This document shows positions 45,207 through 56,300 of a stretch of DNA of 64,000 nucleotides, piece by piece. Every line of letters starts with the position of its first letter. Position 1 is the first letter of the stretch. The translations under genes and the position numbers were made by a program. The notes beneath the pieces were generated by a model. The model did no database searches. It was not told where the DNA came from and worked only from the letters and a program-made list of their open reading frames with translations. The DNA is from Hymenoscyphus infarciens (lineage: Eukaryota; Ascomycota; Leotiomycetes; Helotiales; Helotiaceae): NCBI GenBank assembly GCA_001414345.1, contig LLCB01000191.1:1-64000 (forward strand), in the 5' to 3' direction.

Positions 45207-46418
45207 TTAAGCTATTTTCCTTCCCACATTGCCAACGCCTATTCCCTTCACGCTGACAATGATATCTCCCGTCTCATCATCATCACAATCCCTTAATCCC
45301 CAACTACTTCCTCCAAACTTTTTCAGATCCCTTCCTAACGATATGAAATCTTCTGTTCCCACAACATCTCTCCCCAACCTGACTCTTCCAACGTCCTCTG
45401 AACCCATGGCCATCAGTAGTAATACTGTTCCCATTCCGATTGTGGTCACACATCCACCCTTCTCTATACACTCCAACAGCTGCCACGCAGCTTTCTTCCC
45501 AATATCCTCTGGCGTAACCCCTCCATCCGACGGCGCCGCCACATCAGCAGTATATATAACCCCCTCAGTACTACATTCCGCAATCAAACTCAATCCAAAC
45601 CCTACACCCGTCCTCTTCTTTCCCCCGGGATTCGAAGCGTCATTACTCGATATCAGCGGAGCCTGATCATACTGCGCAGCAACATGAACATCACTAACCA
45701 GGGGATTCAGAACTCCCCTCGCAGCATGTATCATCCGCGCATTATTACTCGCACTGACACCCGTACAATACGCTACCCCACGAATCCTCTTCACTCGTCC
45801 AGGACTCCTATTCAAATGCAGCGTCTTCGGAAGTCTGACTTGGGCTCCAAATCTCAATTCCACAACCCCACCTCCTCCCTTCCCTCCCGGTCCCGCACAC
45901 GATCGTTGTAAAACTCTGAGTTCCATCTTCGCGCCCAAGATTCCAAATTTTTCATATAAAGGCAGAACTCCCGTTCTGAGAGTATCAACACTAACATCCC
46001 CCGTCTCCGTCGCACTCGTAATCGTTCCCTCCCCTTCAAACCTAACATTACACACCCCCTTCGAGAAAGGCGCCAACTGACAAAGCGGCAATAAAAACCA
46101 GCTAACTCCCCTCCTACAATTCTCCGGCAGCGAGCAAACTACCACATCCCCCTTCGCACCCACAGAACCAGTGATTAAACCTGGATGATACGTGAGCGTC
46201 GTACCCGTATATGAGATCTGGAGACTCGATCCATTGGTGACGGAATCGAGGAGGCGGAGGAAGGAGATTTCGTGGGGCGCGAGGCCTGGGTTGGTGGGGG
46301 AGGAGGAGCGGATCTGGGAGATGTGGATGGGTCGGCCGGTGAGGGTGGAGAGGATAAGTCGCTGGGTGAAAGATTTGTGGGTTGTGAAGCGCAGAAATTC
46401 AGGAGCCGGTGTTGCCAT
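45207..46418 (-). CDS. rcl1: RNA 3'-phosphate cyclase-like protein Rcl1
   Basis: A single exon of 403 aa. The N-terminus FLRFTTHKSFTQRLILSTLTGRP and LAPHEISFLRLLDSVTNGS, the GSLxC-like block (VVVCSLPENCRRGVSWFLLP), the RVKRIRGVAYCTGVSASNNARM segment and the end KGIGVGNVGRKIA identify the Rcl1 branch of the cyclase family. Rcl1 acts with Bms1 in the nucleolus in early 18S rRNA processing and is thought to lack cyclase activity. The frame is open further upstream to 46592, but only non-ATG or poorly placed starts precede MATPAPEFL, so that ATG is chosen. It is tail-to-tail with the Dsc4-like gene, 306 bp apart. Length exceeds yeast Rcl1 (367 aa), with acidic insertions near the end. Confidence 0.9.
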   Translation of the reverse strand: MATPAPEFLRFTTHKSFTQRLILSTLTGRPIHISQIRSSSPTNPGLAPHEISFLRLLDSVTNGSSLQISYTGTTLTYHPGLITGSVGAKGDVVVCSLPENCRRGVSWFLLPLCQLAPFSKGVCNVRFEGEGTITSATETGDVSVDTLRTGVLPLYEKFGILGAKMELRVLQRSCAGPGGKGGGGVVELRFGAQVRLPKTLHLNRSPGRVKRIRGVAYCTGVSASNNARMIHAARGVLNPLVSDVHVAAQYDQAPLISSNDASNPGGKKRTGVGFGLSLIAECSTEGVIYTADVAAPSDGGVTPEDIGKKAAWQLLECIEKGGCVTTIGMGTVLLLMAMGSEDVGRVRLGRDVVGTEDFISLGRDLKKFGGSSWGLRDCDDDETGDIIVSVKGIGVGNVGRKIA

Positions 46419-47125
46419 CTTGTTGTTGAGGTTTGGGATTGTGGTAGTCCCAGAGAGAGCTTGGTGAGAGAATTGAAATAAAATAAATTCTGCCATGAAT
46501 GCGCCCACACCGCCTTGCCCCCAAGTGGGGCGGTCGCAAAAGCTCACCATCGCTTTTTCTTCAACAAGACCTTCACAGTTTATCTTCACCACAAGTTCAG
46601 AAGACGTAGATTTTAATTATTATTGATATTGACAAGTTCAGAAAGCTAGCTAACCAAAGCCCAACTTGCGCGCTTTTTCAAAGTAATTCATTGCCATGGT
46701 ACGCTTCGTGTAGGTAGTAGCCTTTCCCTCTCAACATCATCATACCAAAAAAAACATCCTCACAAACGGACAACAAATTCATGCAGCCAGCCAACCAATA
46801 AAATGTCCATTTTTCTCCCATCCCCTCCATTCATCATTGAAATTGCAATTTGAAAAAAAAAAAACTTGGAAAAATAAGAGAAACATCAGATTTTTACAGT
46901 GCTGGGGTAGCCTCGTCCATGGAGATGGAACTCCGTATTGCATAGTGTTACATGCGAAATTGCAGAGCAATCCTCGCAGACAGACCAAAGAGTCCGCCTA
47001 ATGCTCAGCTTCATCTAGGACAATGCTAGAAGAGCAAGCAGTACCAAGCAAACGCGGTGTAGGCATAAATAAACCAACCGATCGTGGACGTCATTCGAAA
47101 ATCGAGGAAAGAAAGGTTGGAAAAA
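46419..47125. other. Intergenic, no gene seen
   Basis: The region contains the Rcl1 promoter and the 3' end of the PWWP gene. Open frames of 60-70 codons have no motif. Confidence 0.55.
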
Positions 47126-49261
47126 TTATGCCGTGGTTTCTGTCGCTGCAGATTCCGCGATCTTCCCCTGTTTCTGAATTAGGACCTGAGATGATTTGGA
47201 AACATTGAAGAAATAGGGGATACATACCTTCGCTGGCTCTTCAACTGCGGCAGAGTTTTCTTTAGTCTCCTCCTTCGCCTCGGTAGCAGGTGAAGCTTCG
47301 GTGGAAACCTTCTCCTCAACCTTTGGCTCATCCGCTGCCTCCTTCACGCCGTTAGTGCCCTCGGCTGGAGCTGCCTTGGAGTCATCTCCGCCAGATTTTC
47401 CCTCAGAAACACCATTGGTAGCGGTTGGGGCGGCTGGAGTGCCTTGCTCACTCGCAAGAAGCTTGTTCCACTTATCGAGTAAAGACTGAGAGCGTTGCTT
47501 GAACTTGAACTCCTCCTCCTTTGGAATGGTAGTGAGCTTCAAGATTGCCTTCAAAACCTTGTTGATCTTTGTGGCTCTAATGATGCTAACCTCCAAGTCT
47601 GAATAACCCTCAAGCTTGGTAACAAACTCTGACATCTGCTTCATCTCCTCCTCCTTTGGCTCTTGATCGCGGGTGAGCAAACCCTTTTGAAGCTTGTGTC
47701 TTAAGAACAGAATCTCCTTCTAGATGGTTGTCAGAGATGCACTGCTTCAATTGTCAAAAAATAAAGGGGGCAACCAACCTGCTTCATGGCTCTCTTTTGT
47801 TCAGCTGTGAGCACAACTTCTGGCTCCGCAGCAGCTTCATCATTTTGACCCTTTGCAGCTTTCTTTGTCTTTGGCTTGGTTGCTTTGGCGGAACCTGCGT
47901 CCTTCGCAGCTGACTTTGGAGCGCTTGATGAGCCATTTGTTGTCAACTTAATCTTTGTGGGTTTGACCTTCTTAGCCGACTCAGCACGTTGTGGTGTCTA
48001 AATTAAAGATTAGCATTGTTTGGGAAGAATTTTTGATGGAAAACTACCTCAGACTCTTCATCAGGAATCTTGCGCTTCTTGTTATTTGGCTTTGGGGTTG
48101 GGGCAGTTGCAGCTTCCTCGGAATCAGCCTCACCATCAGCGTCTGCCATTTCAACATCTTCATCGTCATCAACAACTTTGGCAGAAGAAATGCGAGGTTT
48201 CTTGGCCTTCTTTGCAGCTCTCTTCGCTGCAGCAGCCTCCTCAGCGGCCTCCTTGCGCGCTCTCTCCTCTGCCTTCTCTTCTTGCCAATTGTTCAAGATG
48301 TCCTTGTAATGTTGCAAGTCGTATTGCTCATGGGCGAGAACAAAAGCACCAGCAAGATGTGGGCGTGGCTTTGGAGGACCGTCTGCGACATCTTCTGGGG
48401 TCAATGTCTCAAGGTCTTTGTGGGAGGTCCAGGAACTGTAAGCTGAGAATTAGCAGGGCGAATAGATAGCAAAATTGCGCAACTTACAATTCGTTGGTTT
48501 CAAGATACATGACTGGGAATACTCTCAGGTTGTACTTTGGTCCTCCGTCCTCATAGCCAGGGCGCCAGTTGCCATCCTCATCTTGAGCTCCAAGTGGTCG
48601 CGATTTAAGGAGAGAAGTTGGTAGCATATCGTTGTCAGCCACAATTCCAGGCCACCTAGGATATCCCTTCAAGTGAATAAAAAAGTGATCACCAGGTTGA
48701 GCATCTGGATGGTATCGCTTTGGATCATCTCCCAACTTCGCCTTTGAGGCCTTCTTGTTCAATTTCTTGTTTTTGTGTTCGGGCACACCGGTTGACTTTC
48801 GCTTTCCCTTGGCCTTGGTGGCAGATGGGGTAGATGCGTCGGTGGCTAGGGGAGCGTCGCCAGATTCAGCTGCAGATGGAACCGCTTCAGTAGCGTTTGT
48901 GTTTTCCTTCATCTCAACGTCTTCGGCTTCAGGTTTAGGGGCTAGAGGATTGTCGCCAGTGACGTCGTCAGCCGGAATTTTGTCGCCATTTGTATCTGCC
49001 TTCTGCTCCTTTGAGGCTGAAACTAGTTGAGCCGGTTAGCAAAGAAGGATTAAAGAATTGAAAGCGTATGGATAGGACTTAAAAACATAACATACCAGGC
49101 GCGACTGGTTCCTCCTTGGTCGCGACCGCCTCGGGCGCGACTTCTACGACTTCGCTGGCATCCTTTGTTTCCTTCTCTTCAATCGCCTCTTTTGGGGCTT
49201 GGGGCGCAATCTCTAGAGCTGCCATAGCAGTAGGGGCTTCGAGGTCTGCTTGTTCCGCCAT
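47126..49261 (-). CDS. PWWP and TFIIS-N/IBD-like chromatin protein
   Basis: Six exons (49261-49096, 49022-48488, 48435-48048, 47997-47779, 47719-47228, 47173-47126) with introns of 50-73 nt give 615 aa. An Ala/Glu/Pro-rich N-terminus is followed by a PWWP domain starting at QPGDHFFIHLKGYPRWPGIV (the PWWP core reads YPRWP), which reads methylated histone H3 tails. Then come long charged helices with basic nuclear-signal runs (KKAKKPR, KKRKIP). A helical domain around LQKGLLTRDQEPKEEEMKQM to LKLTTIPKEEEFKFKQRSQ resembles the LEDGF integrase-binding/TFIIS N-terminal fold. The tail is low-complexity Glu/Ala. This layout suggests a reader that bridges H3K36-methylated chromatin to elongation or acetylation machinery, comparable to Pdp3; that is inference. 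The last acceptor has an alternative 12 nt upstream, also in frame. Confidence 0.85.
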
Positions 49262-50363
49262 GTTGCTGCTGGATACAATCGCGAGGTCGTGCAGTGAGAA
49301 AACCGAACTTGCGATTGTGACGAACGCGTCGCAAGGAGTTTTTGCGATGGCAATCAGTGGTGTTACTGATTCGGGGAGGATTTCGATGATTGTGTGATGG
49401 TTGGGTTGGTTTTGTTGATGAGGGAGGAAGAAAAAAGAAGGGCAGCGTTCAGTCTGTGGACCTCCACACTGAAGAGCTGGCTGCGGAAGGAAGCTTAAAA
49501 CCCAACCTTGTCACGTGTTACAAGTTCAAAGATGGGCTGGCACCAGCAAGTCCAACAAAGCAAGGGTGAATGGTAATTGAAACCAAATACCAATGGAATA
49601 AAATAAAAGAAAACAAAATACCAACTTGGTATTGTCAAGATGTAGTACACTCTGTTCTGGTTCTCAAACCACCAACTCAGGGCTCACAGCGACGGAGAAC
49701 AAAAGAAAGAAAAGCGGCATGGTATTCCTGGTAGCTCTAGTCCAAAGCACTTTCCCTTCCACAATTGTTCCAACTCTTCCGGAATAATAAAGGCAACTTA
49801 AATTCCATCATTCGAGCCTTTTAGGATAATTGATTTGAGTTTCCGAGGCTGTTGGAACAGTTGAGGGAGTAGAGTACGAAGTCCTGCGGACCAGTCGATG
49901 GTGCTCAGATAACCTAGGATAGCACCATGACGCCCACAGAATCAAGACGTTTTTCAAAGACCAAAGACCAAAGAAAGTAAATACCGCGTGGAAAAGACTG
50001 GGAAAAATAGAAGAATGAAATACCTGTGAAAAGTCATCATCGCACTCGCTCATTCTTCAGTGCCGCTTTTTCCATCGACAGCCTGGCTGAGGTGAGAGTT
50101 GAGCGAGGTCGACTGACCAACTCCTCCAGGGCTCTTGCCAACGAATCACGAATCAGAAATGGCATGGCCGTGCCACCGCAACACAATCACTGAGAGCCAA
50201 GCAAAAAGCATCCAAGGGAATCCGACATCCTGGCAACATCTGAACAAATCGAAAACGGAAGGCAACTGCGTTTGGTCCATCTAACATTTCCTTCATTCCG
50301 ATCTAGTATACAACAGAGTCTTTTTTGCATAGCTGACAAGTGGCAGCTGGTCATAAGCTCTCA
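49262..50363. other. Promoter region with possible small ORF
   Basis: This gap lies between the PWWP start and the Brr2 stop. A minus-strand frame, 50053-49808, begins with a good ATG (MSECDDDFSQ) and then a GTATTT, and could be a small spliced gene, but no acceptor gives a convincing continuation. The unspliced 81-aa frame has one hydrophobic stretch (SLFHAVFTFFGLWSLKNVLI). I leave it unassigned. Confidence 0.4.
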
Positions 50364-53300
50364 CTATTCGTCTTCGTCTTCTTCCTCATCCTCGTCCTCA
50401 TCCATGCCCTCGGCAACGGTCACTTTAAAGCTGGGATCTTGATCAACCCCGACGTAGCTGTCACTCATCAAGTACAACTTGAGCTCGTGCTCGCCAGGCG
50501 TGGGAACCGTGTACTCGAGTCTCACGTTCAAACTTCGACCGATGGTGATGCGCTTGATCGCGAGCAAGGTCTTCGAGCTCTCCTCTCCAACGACTAACCA
50601 CCAGTTCTCCATTTTCTTGGTCGGGTAAAAGGGCGCATGTACCGTCGTGTCCACATCTGCCGACTCGTCCTCTTCATCCACGTCACGCACAATTTTGATT
50701 TTGATGTACGCTGGGGCCCCGGCCGTGATATCATCCGGATCCTCGAGCTCAAAGTCCAGCTCGATATTTGGATATTTGTTGTTCGTGAAGGCTGCCGCTT
50801 GTCCCAGTTGAGATTGCGATAAGCCGAGACTCTGCACAAGGGCTTTATAGTTAGGATTCTCCGAAGGATCCATAGCTTCCATAAATTCAAAGATATCAGT
50901 GACACTGTGAGAAAGAGAACTGTTAGCACGTAAATACACAATTGGAGAAGGGAAGACATACCCAGATTTGTTTGCAGCCGCAATGACTTCTGGAGTGAAG
51001 TGTGGAATTTGCTTTAGAGGGCTATCGCGGTCCCACATGCCCTGAACCACCATTTGTGACATTTCCATGGCATTCATCGCGTTGATATGACCATCAGAAG
51101 ACAGAATATCAACGGAGGCACTAAGTAAGCTTAGAACTTTCGTCAAGATAATCTCCTGATCCTTGGCTAAATCAATCGGTAATTGCATCCTCGAGAAATG
51201 TGCTTGCAGCAAAACAAAAGCTTTGAAGTGTGGAGTGTCGTAGCTTGGTTGTGCCATCTTCACAGGAATACGATCATATACTCTTCGTAGCAAGTTATCC
51301 TCATGTCTTCTGATCTGAATAGACTCAAATTCAGTCGCCGAAGCAACGATTTCGAGGATTCCCTTTAGCTTGGTTCGTCCACTTAAAGACAACAAGAAAG
51401 TCTGCATCGTGATGTACGAGATGTTGTAGTAAGCGGCTATCATGGCTGCATTCAAAGGCGTTACGGAATCGTCTTCTTCGTCCAAGTCGATGATCTTGAA
51501 CTCCGCAAGGTCTTTCAAGGTGGTCTCGACAAGCTCGGAGAGATGAGAGCTGAGACCTTCATGAGAGACATCTGTCAGACTGTAGTAGCTGGGGTTGGCC
51601 AAAAGTCGTCGGTAAAAATATGTAAAAGTCGTCCAGTTTATGGCGTCGTCCGCAGATTCAATCATCTTGGTGCTGATCTCTGAAACGAAAGCGTCATGCA
51701 GGTATACCTGAAGATGACTTTCAATCGGCAGAGCTTCGTTCAAGAATTTCTTGTAGTACTCGCGCTTCACTGCAGGAACCATCAAGACACCTCTGCTCAA
51801 TTTGTCCTCGAGAGGACGCGATGCTTTGCCAAACATTTGCAACACCTCACTCAAAGGGTAATCCACATATCTGTGTTCTCGTCCTTCGTAGTATTGAGTG
51901 CCCATGACAACAACGAGATGTGCATTGCAGTCCAACTCCCAGCAAACATCCCTAGAAGCAACCATAACTTGGATGGCGCCATTGTCGTAGAGGTGCTTTA
52001 CGATCCGCTTATCGCCTGCACTGAGGGCTTCATGGTAATAACCAATTCCGTGTGATATCGCTTCCGCCAAAGCTTCTTCGCGAATCCGCTCCAGTAAAGG
52101 CTTCATTTGCTCAACATCGGCGTGAAGAAACCTATCTTCGTCGTCACTGGCTACGCAAGCCGCCAACAGGTCCCGACTAGTTGCACGTGCCTGCTTTCTA
52201 CTTGGCACAAAAACAAGAGCAGGCTTGTCTGGTGACAATTGAAGTATTGAAAGGTATGTTGGTTTGGCCATTGCAAGCATGAGTGATGGGAAATGAGGGA
52301 TGGTGAAAGATTGAATGTGCAACTCCAGTGGTACTGAGCGAACGTGTGGGCTGAAATTATAAATGTTATGCTTTTTGGCATCAATCCATTCGCCAATATC
52401 ACGAGCATTGGCAAGAGATACGCTCAACCCAACGATTCTCAGGGGTAGCTGCGTTTGAGAGCGAATGTAGTGCATTCGAGAAACGATGATCTCATAGACG
52501 AATCCAAACTGGCCACCAAGCATGTGAAGCTCGTCTGCTATAAAAAGCTCCACGGTTTGAATGTTCTTTCGTCTCTGCCATTGGCGTGATAGAACATCCC
52601 ATTGAGAAGGAGTAGCCAAGATGAGATTGCCTCGCTCAAGAAGCTTGAGGTCGGCAGTGGTTTCGCCAGTCAACTTGACAATCTCCTTACCACCTCGGAG
52701 TTTGGAGAAGCGCTTTTGCCAGTCTTGTAATCGAAGATCGACGAGCTCTTGGAACGGAGCAATGTAAACAGCACGGCCAGCATTCTGCTTGGTCCAGTGA
52801 TGGAGCAAGGCAAATTCTGCGCAAACAGTCTTGCCACTTCCTGTTGGAGCACCAACAAATACATTGTCGTCTGTGGCGTACAGAGAGTTGAATGTCTGGG
52901 TCTGAATTTTGTTGAAGCGTTCCCAAGTCGGATACAAAGCCTTGAAATCATCAGTCTTCAGCGCTGCAACCGGAAGTGGTTGCAAGTCCAGTAAAGGGGT
53001 ATGAGGTGGAAACTTTTCAGGGAGGATGAGCTTCTGAAAGGAAACAGCTAATTTCGTTTCCGAGTGCATCCATCGATCAGAAATGACCGAGACAAAGTAG
53101 TTTGGTGGCATTGGTTCTGTGATAGGAACAGTAAACTCAACAACATGCTCGTTCATTTCTGCTTGTGCGAAGTCTTTTCGAAGAATAAATTGATCATGGA
53201 ATAGAATATCTTCGCCGTCACAATCTTCTGCAATTATCCAGAAACTTTCAGCAGTGCCATGCACGTCATCGTCCCATTCGAATTTTGGAGTGATTGTCAA

Positions 53301-56300
53301 TTCAACTCTTAACATTGATCGTGTCATTGGTTGAACTTGGGCTTGGACATCTAATCGCGGAAATTTCGACGCGAAACCGCAAACAGTCTTGCCTGCTTTC
53401 GGGAGCCCAAGCAGCTCACCCATTCTGGGTGGATCCAAATCGAAATAGTTTGTCCACGGCACGTCAATTCGCTCTGCCTTCTGTACAATATCCCGAGGGC
53501 AGTGTTGAAATTGACGAAGAGGGCTCATCGTGGGCCACATACGCTTCTCGGCCATCTTGCAAAGCTCCAAAGCGGTCTTGGCGACAGAAGACCAGCCCTT
53601 CTTGAGAGTGATCTCGAAAATGGCTCGAAGAATTCGGCCGGCAGATTGAGTGACATAGACCAGGTCCGCCATCAAAGCTAAGCCTTCAAGTTTGAGGCGC
53701 GAAATGTAGGCTTGTAAAAGTACGTTTATTTTGGCATGAGGTTCCTCGATGCTTTCTTTGACAGGAATGGGTACACGTCCGAGTAACTTAGCGAGTTCCA
53801 ATTTCTCGTCTTGACGAACAGGAATGTACTTGAATTCATCGCTCAATGCAAAGACACGGAAGAGCTCAATTGGGGTAATCGAAGGTTGAATATGATGATT
53901 GTAGGTCAGCATGGAGGTGTGCGTAATGTAATAGTGCGAGGAGATACGTCCAAGCTCAGTCGATTGCAATTTGCCAGTCTTCTTGTCGTATTTGACCAGG
54001 TTGGACTTCTCAAGTACTACCGCAGCAGAGTGTATCAGGTCAACACGCTTCTGTTCTAGAGAATTGTCTTCTTCGTAGTCCGCACCCACACTGTACAATC
54101 CAGGTGATCGCAGCATTCGGACAAATAGATATGTGTAGCCTAGCCATTCTACACCCTCATCTCGACTGCGAACATTGCCCAGGACAATTTCGGCATTGAG
54201 ATTGTCTGCCAACTTGCTAACAAACTGACTTTCAATTGGCAGTTGTTGATTGAGAAGGGAAAGATAGTACTGCATCTCTGTCTGAGTGGTGATGATTATA
54301 CCTTCTCCATAAGTATCGTACTGTGGTCGTCCTGCACGCCCCAGCATTTGCAGCACGTCTTGTGGACTAAGTTCAACCCAGCTCCCCTTTTCTGGCGAGT
54401 AAACTTGGGTACCTTTGATGATGACCGTGTGCGCTGGTAAATTGACACCCCAGGCGAGGGTGGCAGTACACACGAGGACTTGTATAAGGCCATCATTGAA
54501 GAGATCCTCGACGGAAGTACGATCTGGCCTGCTCATTCCTGCGTGATGAATACCGAACCCATACGGAAGGAGGTCCTTCAGCTCCCTATCATTGACAGCC
54601 TCAGCCTCCGAGTTCAAAGCTTCTCTGCTACCAGCATCACTTCGGAGAATCTGTCCGATCGTCTCCATTTCCAAAGCCTTATCACGAATGTACCTAGCAG
54701 TCTTTGATGTTTCCTTGCGGGAATGCACGAAGATAAGCATTTGGTTCCGATTTTTTCCAACATGTTCGAGGACTTTTGTATAGGTAACATCATTCATAGT
54801 CTTGAGCTGCTTAATAGCTTTCTTTTCGGTAATTCCGACAAACTCCTGTCGAAGAGGGCAAGGACGAAATGATCCATCAAAATGAAACATTCCCTTGACT
54901 GGATCGACTCTCAGGAAGCTTGCTACATCTCGATAATTGGGTAAGGTCGCGGAGAGACCAACAAGGCGAACGGGATCGCCGGTCTGTTCCATCTTCCTGA
55001 TGGTTCTGCTAACGATACTCTCCAAAACTGGGCCTCGATCATCATGCAAAAGATGGATTTCATCAATGATAATGAGTCGTACGAGGTTTGTATAGCTCAA
55101 ATCGGTCGCCTTTCTCGTGATAACATCCCATTTCTCGGGCGTTGTGACAATGATCTGTGTCTCTGCAATTTGTTGCTTGGTGAGTTGTCGATCACCAGTC
55201 AATTCCGAAACCGTAATACCGTATGGCTTCAATCGACCGCCAAAATTTCCGACCTGTTCTTGGACAAGAGCTTTAAGAGGGGCAATGTAGACAATTTTAA
55301 AGGCATCTAGATTGATCTCGCCCGTGTCGGGATTTCGATTCTTCCCAATTTCGCGAAGGATGGTCAACATGCCAACATTAGTCTTTCCACTACCAGTTGG
55401 AGCACAAATGAGCATATTCCCATCGTCTTCGAATGCCTGGGGAAAACATTTTGACTGGATCTTGTTGAGTTTCGTGGCAGAACTAAATGGCACTCGAGCC
55501 CATTCTGGCATCTCCGTGACAGGAATATCACGATCGCCTGGCTCATTACGCTTCTTTGGGGCAGGTACGTGAATTTCTTCGTATCCTTTGAAGGTTCGCT
55601 TCGTCGAGCCTTCTGGCAGTCGAACTTTGGGATTTGTCATCAAGTGGTTACCCTGATCAAAAATCAGGTTGTCAAGATTGATGAGCTTTCTTGGCTGTAG
55701 TCCTCCTACAAGTCCACCATCGCCTTTTTCTGTCTTGGAAGCGCCATTCGTAAACGAGGCTGGCACGTCAATGTCCATTTTAATCTCCAAACTTCTCTTT
55801 TTGGAGCTATCTGAAGGAGCAACACCTCTCAGTTCCTCGAGAATCCACCGCAGCCCCTCAGATGCGATCTCTCGTTCCACAACACCACGGGCTTCAGCGT
55901 CCTCTGCTCGGGCCAGTCTTGTGAGCCATACGACTTTATCTCTGTTAGAAATGAGTCTATGCACAAGCTCGTGGTGTTCATAATCGAAGAGCTCTGCCAG
56001 GTCATTTTCAATTTCTCGCAAAGGCTTGTCTTCTCCCCCTTCCTCCTCAGGGGCGCCAGAAAGAGTATGAAGGGCCTGCTGGGTTTTTACTTGTTGAATA
56101 TGTGCATCGGAGTAAATCGTACCAATCTGTCTCTGCAGCCAGTACGCGTCAATCTCGCGAGCGGGAATAGAGTTTTTCTCCTTTTCTTTTCCAGCTTCAT
56201 TATCAACAGGTCCGGATTCGATGATCATCGCATCTTCTTCCGGTACCTCCTGCGATTCTTCACTCCTATCTTCTCCTGCCCCGCCAGCAGTTGCTGATTC

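Noticed and set aside
49808..50053. 81-aa minus-strand frame, MSECDDDFSQ start
   Set aside because: Good start codon, but no family, no convincing splice, and it could be leader sequence; noted only within the intergenic entry.
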